Positions 1-12,492 of a stretch of DNA of 64,000 bases are shown one piece after another (positions within the stretch are counted from its first letter, which is position 1; each line of letters begins with the position of its first letter). Under the pieces are notes generated by a model that saw nothing but the letters and a program-made list of their open reading frames with translations, searched no databases and was not told where the DNA came from. A program made the position numbers and the translations under genes. The stretch is taken from NCBI GenBank assembly GCA_902806565.1, contig CADCXA010000034.1:372001-436000 (forward strand). The letters run 5' to 3'. Source of the DNA: Hypoxylon rubiginosum. Its lineage: Eukaryota; Ascomycota; Sordariomycetes; Xylariales; Hypoxylaceae.

Positions 1-531
1 CTGGGTCACGCCTCGCGACTCGTGGTTGCCGCGGATCAGGTGCACGCGGTTAGGGTACCTGAGCTTGAGGCATACGAGTAGGGATATGGTCTCGACGCTG
101 AACATGCCGCGGTCTACGTAGTCGCCTGCGATTTTCTCGAATGTCAGGGGAGGGGGCGGGCCAAAAAGGGGGTTTGCGGGTTCGGGTCTCTCGCGCGCTT
201 ACCAAGGAATAGGTAGTTGGTGTCCGGGCACCAGCCTCCTATCTTAAATATCTCGATCAGGTCGTAGAACTGGCCGTGGATGTCGCCGACGACGGTGACG
301 GGAGCCCGCACGTGGACGACGTTGCTCTCTCGCATGAGCAGTTCCTTCGTCTTGGCGCATATCGCCTCGATGACCGACTCGGCTAGGAGTTCCTTCTTAT
401 ACAAACGGGAGATGCATTCATCTAAATCGACCGAAGCTAGACGAGACGCACGCAAGGGTTAGTGTCCTGAGTCGGCGAATATCCATTCATTCCTGCGCAG
501 ATGATAGCTACTCACCTGGAAGTCCAGGCAT
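1..531 (-). CDS. ppg1: PP2A-like Ser/Thr phosphatase catalytic subunit, Ppg1-like (5' part, runs off the left edge)
   Basis: Exons read complement(join(<1..125,203..436,516..531)). The first exon is 16 bp and encodes only MPGLP plus one base. Both introns have GT-AG ends (GTGAGT..CTAG and GTAAGC..GCAG) and keep the frame. The 125 visible residues carry the PPP-family metal-binding motifs GDIHGQ, GDYVDRG (split by intron 2) and RGNHES. These coordinate the two catalytic metals that hydrolyse phosphoserine/phosphothreonine. The N-terminal wording ([11 protein letters not shown], then [16 protein letters not shown]) is nearer to yeast Ppg1 than to PP2A, PP4 or Sit4 as I remember them, so the subfamily is likely but not proven. 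The catalytic C-terminal half is outside the window. The next gene is divergent, with a 2.2-kb gap. Confidence 0.9.
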
Positions 532-2759
532 CTTGGTCGTTTTGGAAATGCGACGCGTAGATTTAAATATACGCACAAACAAAGCTGCCCAAGGCTGTTT
601 CAAGAAGCCGTTTGCGTTGGGCGGTGCGAGGCGGGCTTCCTTCTGCTCCGGGAGAATACAAAGTCGTATGAGGAGCTAGAAGGAACCGCAAACATATTCG
701 AAGGAGAGAGTATTTTCGTCGCCTCACATGGAGAATGTATGGGGGTCGGATGGTAGCGCGGGAGGAGGGGGAGTTAGGATAAGGAGAAGGAAAAGGGAAA
801 AAACGAGTTTTTCGTAAAGTACACAACAGAAGATGTAATCGAAGTTGGGTGTTTGCCTCGATTTGCTACTATATCGAATATCGAACTGCGCAAGCGCCAA
901 GGGGGGACGTTGGAATTGGTAAGCCCTTCGATATCCACCATCGCCATCGCTCCAATAGCCGCGCATGTGCCCACTTGGGCAGCTAATGCAGCTAGCCTAT
1001 CAGCTTATCAGGCATGCCTTCAGCCCGTTATATCGGTAAATGCATTTCAGTCATACACATCTACACATGTACGTACATATCTATGTGAGTTGCTCTTTTA
1101 CTTGCATAGAATGCATTTATAAGGTATAACATATGTGTATGAACTCATAGGCGAATTTCTTAGGCGGGTACCCGGATTTGCCGCACTTGAAAAATCCCAT
1201 CGGATCAGATTTTCTGCCGACTTCAAACTTCTTTCTTTTCAACTTCGTCCCGTACGTGTAAGTTGTTTGCGACGTATCCCAACGGCCCTCCCGATGCCTT
1301 TGTAGCCGAGCTACGTGCGTTGCAATCTTGGCAGTTATACCTACTCTCTGTGGCTTGATTTCGGTCAGTTCGTAGTGGAACGTCCGATTTCTATCGCTTT
1401 TTTCTTGCTTGTCGACCCTGAATCCAAACGACTCGCATCTCCTAGCACCCGGGTCGCTTTTTCTACTTTGTCATTGTCCGAATACTAATGCGTACTCGGC
1501 ATTTCTTGTCTATATCTACTTCAGAAACATGTCTATCGTTTGTTTACCTTGCAACTGGCCAAAGTGGTGAGAGAGGTGGAAGACATTTGAATAGGTTACT
1601 ACGCTTCTCGGTATTTTTGGATTGTGTCGTTGATATATATACGTTACGTCCTTGGTGTTAGATGATATCTCCCCTTTTTATTTTATTTTTAGTAGAAGTC
1701 ATCATCGCATGCTATATGCTTTGATATTGGACTTCCCATCACGATGAATATCAATGCGTATCCGAGACCTGGCTACCTATCCGTATAACGTCGGCATGTT
1801 GCGCTCCTTTATCCCTTTCTGATATCTATCTCTCACGTCCTAGACAGTGACGCTTCTCTTGTCTCTCATCCTGTACCTAATATCTTATATATATATTCAG
1901 CGTGTTAGAATTGTTGCAAGCCTTTTTTCTTATTTAAGCCCAGGTATCATCCTGTACCTTAGGTATTCTGTCCGCTATCTGCAATTAGAAGGCCGGACCG
2001 AAGTTTAACCGTTACCGCCTGATGCCCGCTGTCTTGGTCTCGGTCTAATCAATGTACCTTTCAATTTGGACATCTGGATCTCACCCGTGAAACCTTCATT
2101 TTTCAGCCCATCCATTTTGATATCCATGTCACGAATTCAGAGCATCAATTGCATCCGATCCAGCTTTTTTGCGCCTAGTCTTCTCTTCTATCGCATAGAT
2201 AGGTTGTACTTGATGAATTTACGCTATATGCTTTCGCGATACCGGAGTGGAGGGATTTGTGTTGGTGGTGGTCTTCGTCTTCCTTCTATCGCCAGGAGCT
2301 GATCCGGTAAGTGATGCTTGGAAAAGGTACATATGCCCAAGTACTTCATCGTCGCCTGTTATCCTTCTATACAATGCCTCCTTTTCTATATGCATAGTAT
2401 CTCTTTTGATCTCGACTGTCCTCCAGCTTAGAAGTTAGAATGAGCTCTAACTCTACGCGTAGAAGGTCGTGCAATAGCTTCTGCGCCTTCTTACTCTCTT
2501 CTCCCGTCCAGAGCTACCCTGCCGCAATACACACAGCTTCTATTGCGGAGCCCCTATTATACAAAGACGGTTTACTCTGCGGAAGAGCCTTGATGAACAC
2601 ATCGCGCGAAGCTCGTTACAATACGACACTTATCTTGATCCTTACGCTCAGGCTCCCGGCGACTCATTAGCTTCATAGTCGATTTCATCCTACCTTTATG
2701 AAAGGTATACTTGAATCATTGAAGCTATACTCTTCTCTCCTCTACTTACTTCACTCACC
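532..2759. other. Intergenic region between divergent genes, no gene seen
   Basis: No reading frame here has domain-like content or fits a spliced model. The sequence is AT-leaning with pyrimidine-rich stretches and should hold the two divergent promoters and 5' UTRs. No tRNA or repeat was recognised. Confidence 0.6.
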
Positions 2760-5304
2760 ATGGCCCAAGTCGCCCCGGGCCTTGGGTCGGAACGCAACGA
2801 GCCGCCTTGCTATAATTGCGGTATACGGGGCCATATGTTCACCGCATGCCCCGAGGAGCCTAGAAAAGTACCAGCGTAAGTACTCATGATTCTATTCTAT
2901 TAGTATACGCGGCCTAGTATATGCGGCTCATTCTTCCACTTCAAAACATATAACCATATTGACTAACACGATTGTTAGCGGACTCGAGGCTTCTTGGGCA
3001 CGCCACAAGTCAAGTACCAGTCCTCACAATGACAGTCCCATACCTAACAGACGAAGCAAGGGGCCCGTGATTACGCGTTACCCCCCTCCTCCTCCTCCCG
3101 CTTCATCTCATCATACACCACATCCACCGCCTCAGCCTTATCAATCCGGTCACCTCCCGGTCTACCCTCCTCCTCCTCCATCGTACAGCCCTGGCTTTGG
3201 AGGTCACCCTCCTCCGCAGCCGCCGTATGATCGATATGGACCTCCGGCCCCTCCAGGACCACCAGGACTACCACCTGTTCCCCCTCCCTCATTAAACCCG
3301 CCACCCTACCATCCCCCATACAATGCCGCGTATGGTCCTCCGCCTCCTGTTCATGGGTCTTATGATCACCACCACGTTCCTCCTCCTGGACCCCCTGGTC
3401 AGTATTTCCCAAATGACTATCCTCCTGGTCCTGGTCGACCCAGCCAGTATCCTCCGAGTGCATATCCTCCGGCTCCTTCATATAACGGACAGCACCCGTA
3501 TCCCTCAGGTCCTCCGCCGTCATACCCGCCGCCACCGCCTCATTTTGTAAACCCACCAACGCCATATGGGTACAACGCTCCTCCCCCAGGTTATCCCCAA
3601 GGCGACTATGGACCACCGCCACACCGTGGTCCTCCCCCTTCTCCTTATCAGCAATACCCGCCTCCGGATCCTTCCCGTGGCCAACCTCACGAAGATGACA
3701 GAAATCGCCACCATCGCGGCCGGGATCACCAGCGTCGCTACGACGATAGACGTTCGTCCGAGACTTGGCACAGCCAGGATGCGTGGCACAATCCTTCACC
3801 ACCGGTTGATCAAAGCTACAGAGATAGCTATCGCGAAGACTGGCATAGTAGGCCTTCGTATCGGGATGATCGGCCACCACGAAAACGGGGACATGGCAGG
3901 CCTATGGATGAGCGGCGCCGAGATCGTCATGATCGGTTCCATCCATATAAAAATTCGGACAAATCCGACAGGCATCCCCGACGGAGACAGCAGTCGGAGA
4001 CAGCCCAAAGCACAACTCCAGGCCGAACAGCTCCCCCTGTAGATGTTGGAACGCCGGCACCCGCCAAAGCTGACCAAGATCGTGAACCTGGAGAGATAAC
4101 ATCTGAGCCAGCTTCAGAGCATGGGGAACCGGAAAACGCACCTAGCGCAATTCCAGACAAGGATGATGAAGACCCTGACTGGGATGAGCGAACCATATTC
4201 ATGGACCCTCCTTCGACCGGCCAAGTAGACCCTATTGCGGCCCCCCTTTCAACTCAGTATTCTGAGGATGTGATGATACCCCCTGCATTCGATGCGAAGG
4301 CACTGAAATCGCGATATATTACGCCCCGCAACATCGACGATTTCGCGCAAAGCATCCGCGAGACCAAAGATTGGCAAGTGATGCAGCATCATCCAGCGTT
4401 TCTAAATCCAGTAGAGATCCGCCTCGAAATGTTGGACGATTATAATGAAGCCATTCAGAAAGACCAAGCCATTAGGGCCAACCGCCGAGACCGCGGAGTT
4501 AACTCTCACGAGACTGGCCGACAGCGCTACAGCAACTCGCACGGACCAGTGCGACACAATGGGAAAAGTCGAGATACTCGTCATAAGCCGGATCAGAAGA
4601 AAAGGAGGCGAAACGATTTTCCTGACGATGCCGATGCTTACAGGTCAGAGAAGCGGAACCGCGAATTTTTATACGATGAACCTTTCGACAAGAGATATAG
4701 ACCAGCGTCACCCGAACCTGGCGAAGTTGTCGAAGCGGATGCCGAAGAACCCCCTTATGAGCCATCGGAGGCTCCAATGGTACCCGTGAAAGATACTACG
4801 TGGGTTCCACGGCCAGACGTAGTTAAGGATACCAGACCGCAGGCCCTAGATGTTAAAGACAGAAGTTGTGGATCGGATGAGGATACTCCAAAACGACAGC
4901 CTTATATGTCACCTCTTGATATTCCGGATAAACCTAGCGTACGCCCACCAACGCCACCAACGCCACCAACGCCACCGACACAGCCGGCAAACACCCCTCC
5001 ACCATACAGTCGACCATCGAGTAGAGGCTCACAGAGAAGTCGTCCGAACAGTCGTCGTTCCTCGTTCGGAAGTGCTGGATCATCGCTTGATGATATCGAG
5101 CGCGAACTACTAGGATTGGGAGGACCGCCAAGCAGTGGTAGCGACACCGAGAGAGGGTCGCCAAAGCGGTTCAACGACGCAACGCCCAAATTCAAGCGTC
5201 GGAAACAGCCCATGGTTGAGGCGTACTCGTAAGTTTGGCTTCATTCGTAACTACCTAGGTATCCTCTAGTAGATACTGACTACGTATTTAGGCGTCGCTG
5301 GTAA
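2760..5304 (+). CDS. Proline- and arginine-rich CCHC zinc-knuckle protein
   Basis: Model join(2760..2875,2979..5228,5292..5304), 792 aa. Exon 1 starts at the first ATG of the frame and encodes a CCHC knuckle with C17, C20, H25 and C30 (C-X2-C-X4-H-X4-C), a single-stranded nucleic-acid-binding module. Intron 1 has GTAAGT, a CTAAC branch and TTAG. A last 63-bp intron (GTAAGT..TTTAG) gives the ending YSRRW; without it the protein ends one residue after the donor. The middle of the protein is a long low-complexity Pro/Tyr/Gly region, followed by Arg/Asp/His-rich charged stretches and a PTP repeat encoded near 4945-4982. The layout suggests an RNA-associated nuclear protein, but this is inference; I recognise no named orthologue. 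Confidence 0.85.
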
Positions 5305-6344
5305 ATAACACAAGACCTTATCCCGACAGAAACGGCCATTTGGTTGCCTGATTTGAATATATGGCACTGGATAGTTTGTGGCCAAGAACTACGAACATTC
5401 TGTGATGGATGTAAGATTAATTGATCCAGCTCTCGGAGAAGATATTTGAGACCAAAAGGGGTTTACAAAACAATTATATCATGACAGTCGAGCGTTCATT
5501 GCATGTCTATAAAAGACTCTGAATCATGGGGGTATTGCGACTTGGGAATTGATTCACGAAACGATAGCAGCTTTCCTTATTACTAAAGCAATATATAGTG
5601 GCTGAGGAGGAGTAGGCGTTTCATAGGAGCATCAGGCAAAAACGGGAATGGTCTACAAACTTCCGGTGGCGTAAGGAGTTTTCGTGTTTCTCAGGAGTTT
5701 ATGAGACTTGTATCATTATTGTACACCAAGCGACTACATTACTGATGGGATAGGCGTGGCGTTCAAGGAGATTCGCATCAAAGGACAAAGGGGCAGACAT
5801 AATCGATTTGATTCATGGCTCTTTGATGAAGTATATAATGAGATTGTAGTGATGAAGGGCGGTCTGTGGCTGACCGCCTTTTGTGCTGAAATATCATATT
5901 GACCCCGTCTTTCTACCCAGCCTAGAGCTGTGAGGTTTGAAAAGTGTAGTCGGTGAAATTCAGAACAAAGAGGATTGTTGGCTCACCTAATTTATACAGA
6001 GCTTTGTGTTTATTGTTGTCTAACAATCCAGTTCAATCCAAATGTATAAGGCCTCCTTGTTCGCCCAACGCTAATAAATGAGGTCGCAATCGCCGTTCTA
6101 CGTCCTGCAGGACCTCTAGACTATCTAGGCACTTCAGTGGGAACGGTCTAGCAATACTGAGTCTCGTCGCGCAATTTGAAGCAGGTCTTCGAAGTTTAGG
6201 GGTTTCTTGCTTCATATCATTCACACCCGATCAGGCGTATACAGCCTCATTTCTACCACGCCTGTTCGATATTTCCAGCAGAGAAAAAAAAGAATAGAAA
6301 TAAAACCAACACTAAAAAAAAGATCTCAGAACCATCCTCTTACG
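5305..6344. other. Intergenic region, no gene seen
   Basis: It contains the 3' UTR of the zinc-knuckle gene and the upstream region of the next gene. Short frames (for example 5708-5902) have no recognisable content. An A-rich stretch at about 6285-6330 precedes the next start codon. Confidence 0.5.
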
Positions 6345-7097
6345 ATGTGTCAAGGGGTCTGCTGGAGATTCCACTGCTACCGATGCGGCACGGAGGTCTT
6401 CAAGGATACCTTCTGGGGAGGCGCAATCAAGCCCGCGTGCTTCACGTGCAAGATGGCGAGAATCAACGGGCAGCGCGGCGTCTGCCAGACGGGGACCGAG
6501 TGGCAGTTCCAGGACAAGGTCGCCAATGAACTGTGCCTGTTGTGCGAGCTCCGGGACGAGATCGCCGCGGTGGACGCGGAGACGTGCGACGAGGCGATGA
6601 TCGAGAGACGCGTTTACCCCGACTCTGACGACGAATACGCGGACTCCGACTCCGACGGAAATAGAGACGAAGGTGGAGACGGCGAGGGCGAGGGCGAGGG
6701 CGAAGACGAGAACGAGAAGGAAACCCAGGAGGCCAAGCACGGAGATGAAGATACAGACCAGGACGAAGACCGAGATCAGGACGGCGGTGTTTCCTTGAAT
6801 GTTCAAGGGGACGAAGAAGAGGCAAAAGCAGAAGAGGCAAAATCAGAAGAGGCAGAGAAACCTAAGAAAGACGGCGGTGCCGAGGTGAGTTTGAGATGTG
6901 TCCCACGCCAACCTGTCGATGACGACTCCCTCCCCACCCCAAGAGGAACAATTGGTCGATCTAGGCGAGTATCCATGTGTCTGATGTCGTAAATGCTGAA
7001 ACTGGCGTGTTAGGTGATAGGGGTGATAGGGGAAGAGGTGGAGAAAAAGAAAAGGGTCGTGAGAGTGCTTAGGCTGAGGTTTGATACAATAAGGTAA
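6345..7097 (+). CDS. Small hypothetical protein, Cys-rich N-terminus and acidic C-terminus
   Basis: The first ATG of the frame is at 6345. The N-terminal 70 residues contain paired cysteines (CYRCG, CFTC, CLLC) that could bind zinc. A strongly acidic Asp/Glu/Gly tail follows (SDSDSDG-type runs, then EEAKAEEAKSEEAE). Read without splicing, the frame ends at 6992 (215 aa). A GTGAGT donor at 6885 in phase 0, a CTGAAAC branch-like site and a TTAG acceptor at 7013 offer a spliced form join(6345..6884,7014..7097) of 207 aa ending in a basic VRVLRLRF tail. I prefer the spliced form because the tail continues the charged, biased composition. No family is recognised; small fungal proteins of this general look are common. 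Confidence 0.55.
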
Positions 7098-7524
7098 CGA
7101 CGTATAGGTACCTAGGTAGGTGATAAGTGGATGAACAGTAACGTCGTGCGTGCGGTGTTTAAGCAAATTCGATCGACGGTTGTAAATCAAAACATACATA
7201 CCTCCATTCGCTAGTAATGATTTAGGTTATTTGCGTTATTGGGATACCGCCACAGTTCATTTGTAAGGTCGGACTACTGTAAACCGATAGATGATATAAT
7301 TATACAACTATATTACCTTGCTTTCTATATTCTTAGAGAAAATTCATATAAAATGTCTGTACCAACTATACCTAGCTAGACGTCATGAAGTCAATACCTA
7401 CATCTCAAGTTTTTGTTCAGGTTATTGCTAAAGGGAGTTTATGTTCGGGTTGTGCTGTGTGTTCACGTAGAAAACATCAACAAAGTGCACGTCAACTCTC
7501 GAAGCTCGTGTTCTCATCACACCT

Positions 7525-7854
7525 CTAGAGGCACTGTTTGCAGTTGCTGGCCTCGAGGATAGCAAAGGGGGTTCCCGAAAATAGCGAATCCATCCAAGAC
7601 ATCGTAGGCACACTCGCATGAGCCGGTTCCCACAAGGAAGTCAGTTGGCGACGTGGTCGAAGCAATGCTGGAGGTGGTGCTTGAGACAGATGAGAACTTT
7701 GACGAGAAGTCCGAAGAGGACACACTCCGTACGAAGAGCTTGACGCTCCGTACGAAGAGGGCCCAGAGGCTGAGATAGAAAAGCGGCGTTGAATGAAGAC
7801 GAAATCACCGGCTTCCCTGGCGAGAAGGGCCACAAAGATAGTCTTCCACTTCAT
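7525..7854 (-). pseudogene. Possible small secreted-protein gene or its remnant
   Basis: On the minus strand the frame starts with a signal-peptide-like MKWKTIFVALLA. The most protein-like continuation (a Ser/Thr-rich stretch, then a segment with CECAYDV and NPLCYP) lies in another frame, 7517-7723. No convincing intron joins the two frames. The simplest readings are a frameshifted small Cys-containing secreted protein or chance. A 15-bp phrase containing TTCGTACGGAG is repeated at about 7722-7755. Confidence 0.2.
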
Positions 7855-8431
7855 AATGACAAATAATACAACTCGGATATCATAAACGAAGGATTACTCA
7901 AGCATGAAGGCGGCTTTGCGTTAAAAGTGATAAGCGAGTGTATGACCGAGTGACTGGGGAAGGTAAGAGATTACGTAGAAGAAATACCATCGCCGTCTAT
8001 TTGAAGCTTTCCGGCTTCAGCAGCGATCAGGATACTAATATATCACTTAATTGGGAACAGAAGCTCCGTTGCTGTTTGGCTAGCTAAGCCTCCTCTGACT
8101 TCTCTCTACTAGCTGGATGCTCCATCTAACTGAGAGTTAGACTTGTGCTTAGACACCTGTACCTGTCGATTAATAGGCGCTAAGCGGCGGCGTCGTTCCA
8201 CGCACAGGTCATATTAGCAAGTAATGTGGAAATTAACAAACGCTTCAACGCAATTGACGTAAGCATGGCCAATTAATAGCTATTGGGTAGCTTGGACTGG
8301 TTATTTACCCCTGACTAGTCCGTAGCTTCGGCTACTCATGCGCCTAGCTAGTTAGGCTTCACAGAAATTGGCTACCTCTTAGGGGAAAACAGAATAGCCT
8401 CATCTTTAGGTGTATATAATCGTTAGGCGAC

Positions 8432-8584
8432 GACTGACGTTCTTCCTTCAGTCAAGCCGAGGCAACCCCATCCGACTCCATTGTGGGCATGGCTGAGTCT
8501 CCGTCTGCTAGGCACGAACGTCAGTCAAAAGTGCTTAGGAACAGGGTATAACGAACGAAATTACTCTTCCTGTTAGGCTTGACT
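8432..8584. repeat. Nested short inverted repeats
   Basis: GACTGACGTTC at 8432-8442 is the exact inverse complement of 8516-8526 (11 bp, 73-bp loop). AGTCAAGCC at 8450-8458 is the inverse complement of 8576-8584 (9 bp). The two pairs interlock rather than nest cleanly. They could be the relic of a small foldback transposon. No coding capacity. Confidence 0.4.
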
Positions 8585-9142
8585 AGCATCCCCTGACTGG
8601 AATGTATCTTATACATAAGGGGTGTTAGATTCGATTCCAACCAGCGTTATCTGGCTGTAGCCCCTTTTCTCCCTGTGCTCATTATGATATTAAGTGATTT
8701 TCGTTACGACTGAAAACCCCGAAATTATAAGAGAGCATCGACCAGGGCTCACGTGTGACAGGAGAAAAGAGTACAGAATGAAAAGGGGGAGGAACAAAAT
8801 AAAAAGGTCGAAAGTGGTCTAGAAGCTTGGTGGTAACACAAGACACAAGCTCCGATAAGATAAAGCTACCCCGCCCATCTATCCCCGCTTTATTACATAC
8901 ATGTCACGTACTGAGTACCTTGTAGGGCTGAAGGCAACAAAGCGATGACATAAAGGGAGACGGCAAAATGATGTACCACACCACCTTGACTTAACTACAA
9001 TCGTCACCAATCTATAGGACGAAAACACAAACTTATCCTCATCTATCCTCCCGTAAAAAGACATCGAGAAATCATCGAGAAATTATAGCCCATCGAGAAA
9101 TTATAGCCCATCGACCACGAGTTGGACATCCTCATTGTCACT

Positions 9143-10328
9143 ATGTCGACGAATCCCCTAGGCCCGTCGGCCATCCTTCAGCGAATGGCTGAAGCTCTAC
9201 CCACCCATACTCAGAGCGACCAGACATCCTATTTGAGCAGTTCCCACGAAGCTTTGGCCCTCTTCACCCATGCTTGCATGACTTCGCTCGGATTCCGCCT
9301 CCTTGGCTTTGATGAGGACAAACTAGAAGGTTAGCAACTATCTAAACATAACGTTTATTTCCCCAAGCAAGGCTAATGTTCCTTTGGCAGAGGCAAAATG
9401 TCACGAGCTAGCTCCTCGGCTCCCACCCAACTGGAATGCGTCTTTCAATACTTATGCATTTGTCTACGCGCATCAACAGTCTGCACTTCGCTTCGTTATC
9501 AGAACTGATCGCATGGGAGGCAAAGCCGAGATTCGTGGCCTCGGAATCAAGGATGAACGCATCACACGACTTGAAGTGACTATCAAAGACTTTGTTTCTA
9601 ACGCTTCGCTTCCCATCAGAAAGAGTATCGATGCCGACGGAGGAGAAGATCGTTCCAACCTACCACGGACGTTGCAGAATGTCTTCATCTCCGCAAGTCG
9701 CATTGAGGATCTAGCTAGCCTTATTAAGATCAACATCATCCAAAAGCTTCTGCCGTCGTTGCAGAAAGAAGGCTACGAGGAATCTCCCGATGACAGGGCC
9801 GCCCGGGAAGACGCCGACGATGCGGGTCGGAGACCGCCGAGACAACCTGTAATGCCAGATCCACTACCCCGACCGGCACAGCCGTATCCATTTAATGATC
9901 CACTCAACCCCCCTCTCCGCAACCCCGTCCCGGCCGGGGATTTCCCGCCCCCTGGCTTCGAAGACCCTTACGACATCAACCGTCCAGCACGAAGTCCACT
10001 ATACCCGGGCCGCAGCCCATTCGGGAATATTGGAGCGGACGATTTGAATCCACCTGGGCTAGGACCACATGATCCCCTGCGTCCCGGAATGGGCATCGGA
10101 GGAGGGCTGCCGCGGCCTGGCGGAGGTCAGGGTATGCACCCGACATTCGACGATCCTCTTTTTAGAGGTCCAGGTGGTGATGACGGGGAATTTGACCCCC
10201 AGGTACCACCCGGAGCTCGCTACGATCCCTTAGGCCCCGGAGGTCTCCCTAGGCTGGGAGGTCGTAGGCCCGGCGGAGGTGGAAACGGATTTGGCGGCTT
10301 TGGCGGTTTTGGTGGAGATATCATCTGA
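9143..10328 (+). CDS. Proteasome inhibitor/regulator PI31 (PSMF1) homologue
   Basis: Model join(9143..9329,9391..10328), 374 aa. The start is the first ATG of the frame. The 61-bp intron has a GTTAGC donor, CTAAT branch and GGCAG acceptor. The N-terminal ~160 residues form a globular domain matching the FP/PI31 N-terminal domain. The rest is Pro/Gly/Asp-rich, with DPL repeats, a GARYDPLGPGG segment and a Gly/Phe-rich C-terminus ending FGGFGGFGGDII. This tail is typical of PI31, which binds the 20S proteasome through its disordered C-terminus and also links to FP-domain F-box proteins in animals. It is convergent with the Rev7 gene, with about 220 bp between stop codons. Confidence 0.88.
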
Positions 10329-10547
10329 TGAAACGCGCAGATATGTTTGAATGCGGGAAGGAAAATTCGCGAAGATGATATTCGTTTGTTCCCCCCAGCT
10401 CATTCCTTACTATTATTAGTAAGCTAGGTAGTCTAATAAATGGGAGATTGAAACGAAAGGCCAAGTTGAACTTGTGGTATGGGCACCAATTCACGTTGCT
10501 CATATGGAAGACGGGGATTTGTCCAGGAACAAATACAACAAGTTTTA

Positions 10548-11413
10548 TTAACTTGAAGTGCTTGATGATACCTGTTCTTTGGCTTTGCCCTCCTCAACCC
10601 AGCATTCAAAAAACAGAGGTCCAGCTTCTACAGCACGGAGGGGAGTTGTCCTAGCACCTCCAACATCCTGACCAGGGGTTTGCTTTTCCTTGGATTTTGG
10701 CTGCAGATTTGACTGTGTAGGTATCCAAGGTTGCGGGTGCTAGATATCTTTAGTTGCTATATTTAAAATATAATAAAAAACTTGAATGGTTCAGTCTAGA
10801 TGGATGGATGGATGGACAAACTCACCCCTATTGGCGCCTCGCCTTCGTCTCGAAGCTCTACGGCAATGGTAAACGTGCAACCTTCTGGAAGAGGCGCCAT
10901 CTTCTCGCCAGCATAGGCAAGCTTCCTAATAGTTGCTCGTAGCTGCTCATCTACGTCCGCCCAGTTTACTTTTACGTCCGTGCTACTCTCAGTCTCGGCC
11001 GCTCCCTCGATAGGCTCATCTTCTTCATCTGTCCGTAGCCCGATGGCGTCCTTGAAACCTTTCCAGGCGGGGAAACTAGCAACATCGAACATCCATCGCT
11101 CCATTACTCGTGCCCGTCCATCATAAATGACGACAGCGATGCGTTCTACCACACCTAGGACGAGCTGGGCTTCGACAGCGTCGACAGCGTCGCCAATCCA
11201 CGAACATACTTTTGGGTGGCGCGACTGATGGACAGGCAGGTTGTACGCTCTGCTGGTGAGAAATGTCTGCGTCGGGTAGATAGAGCGATAATAGAGGATG
11301 TTGTGGATGCAGACTGTGAGGAATTGTGTGAATGAAGTTAACAGATGGGAAGCCTGGGTGAAAGGTATGGATTGCTGTTCCTCTGGAGGCTGTTCGTCTG
11401 GGTGGGGAGGCAT
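10548..11413 (-). CDS. rev7: Rev7/Mad2B HORMA-domain protein, DNA polymerase zeta subunit
   Basis: Model complement(join(10548..10739,10826..11413)), 259 aa. The 86-bp intron runs from GTGAGT to CTAG and joins PIG to HPQPW. The first exon alone would end in a nonsense run from a GATG tandem repeat, so splicing is well supported. The HORMA fold shows as FLTVCIHNILYYRSIYP, then the LPVHQSRHP segment, the VVERIAVVIYD core strands and the C-terminal AVEAGPLFFECWVEE seat-belt region. Rev7 bridges Rev1 and Rev3 in translesion synthesis. In animals it also acts in shieldin and mitotic control; those roles are not implied here. Confidence 0.92.
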
Positions 11414-11930
11414 CTCGGTGGAAATCTGATGTTATCGCCAAGGCACGTGGGTACCTAACGGTAGCTTTCGACGCCACCAAGACCCCTGGACTCGAACAAG
11501 GGGGCGCGTCGAGGGGCAGAAAAGGTATCGCGTTAAGTGGTAGAAGTCTCTTATTCACGTGTTAACGTGATGGGTCACACTGGTATGACTGTATGATGAT
11601 TGGATAGGACTGTGCGAGAATTTCCCATCCATTACAACCATTTCAGACTTGACAAATTAGTGAGTTTATAGATACACTTAGGTAGAGTGGAGGAATTAAA
11701 ATGATAGGACGTGTTGTTTGTATCTTTACTAAATTTAGTATGGAATACTTCGTAAATAGACTGCATTTTCTAATTATTATGCTACAGGGATCGACGTTTC
11801 GACAGTACACGTGCCTTAGGTGGCTACAGGTGGCTACAGGTACAGGTACCTAAACGGCTAATGCGCACTTAAAACGCCTTAACGATTCACTGAAGTGCAT
11901 GTGAAATGGGTGGATACGCGTGCCTTAAAA

Positions 11931-12087
11931 AGCCATTACGGGTACCTTTATGCACAAATAGAAAAGAGCTTTTATTTCTAAGGATCCTTATGGAGGTTGT
12001 AAAGGCTTGAGTTGCCCCTCTATAGCCCAGGTTTTTAAATACCTCCACAGTGCGTTTCGCACTTTCCATTTCTGTACCTTCCATCTA
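11931..12087 (+). repeat. Direct repeat, copy 1 (~157 bp)
   Basis: This segment runs from AGCCATTACG to CCATCTA and reappears at 12493-12647. Most differences over the last ~100 bp are transitions (C/T or A/G). It contains a 7-bp inverted repeat TGGAGGT/ACCTCCA around a ~45-bp loop. No LTR-type TG..CA ends are clear. Confidence 0.7.
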
Positions 12088-12492
12088 ATACGGATAGATA
12101 AATGACCATCCCTGGTCACAATAATTTCAATTCCCTTTACCCAAGGCTTCCATCAATACCATATTCATACCTCAAAGGCTTCCATACCAGTATACACTTT
12201 CTTACATACCTATTCTCAAGTTACCACCCATGGCCTCCACCCATATAAGCTCCAGCCCTCCCTCCAGCCTTCCTGGCAACAACATGCCTTTCCATTAACA
12301 CTCACATTTAAGAGAGTATTAAAGGTGTTAATTACCACACAAAGCTTATTATTCTATCAGTCAAGCCATTGAAGGCTTTGGTAAAGGCTTATAAACAAAG
12401 GTTTCCACACAGCGGCTACGGATTTCAAAGGCTTTAAAACAAGTAATTATTTTTAAATTATTATATAACATCTGATTACAGCGCAAGCTTCG

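Larger units (their letters stand above)
7098..9142. other. Intergenic region with possible relic ORF and short inverted repeats
   Basis: Apart from the possible small ORF at 7525-7854 and the nested inverted repeats at 8432-8584, listed separately, nothing is recognisable. Near 9061-9110 a short phrase (ATCGAGAAAT-type) is repeated in tandem just upstream of the PI31 start. Confidence 0.5.

Noticed and set aside
3071..3880. Long minus-strand frame opposite the zinc-knuckle gene
   Set aside because: It is the shadow of Pro/Gly-rich codons; the plus strand has a coherent spliced gene with a zinc knuckle.
8625..8660. tRNA B-box-like ATTCGATTCC
   Set aside because: The flanking bases do not form a T stem and there is no A box or acceptor pairing.
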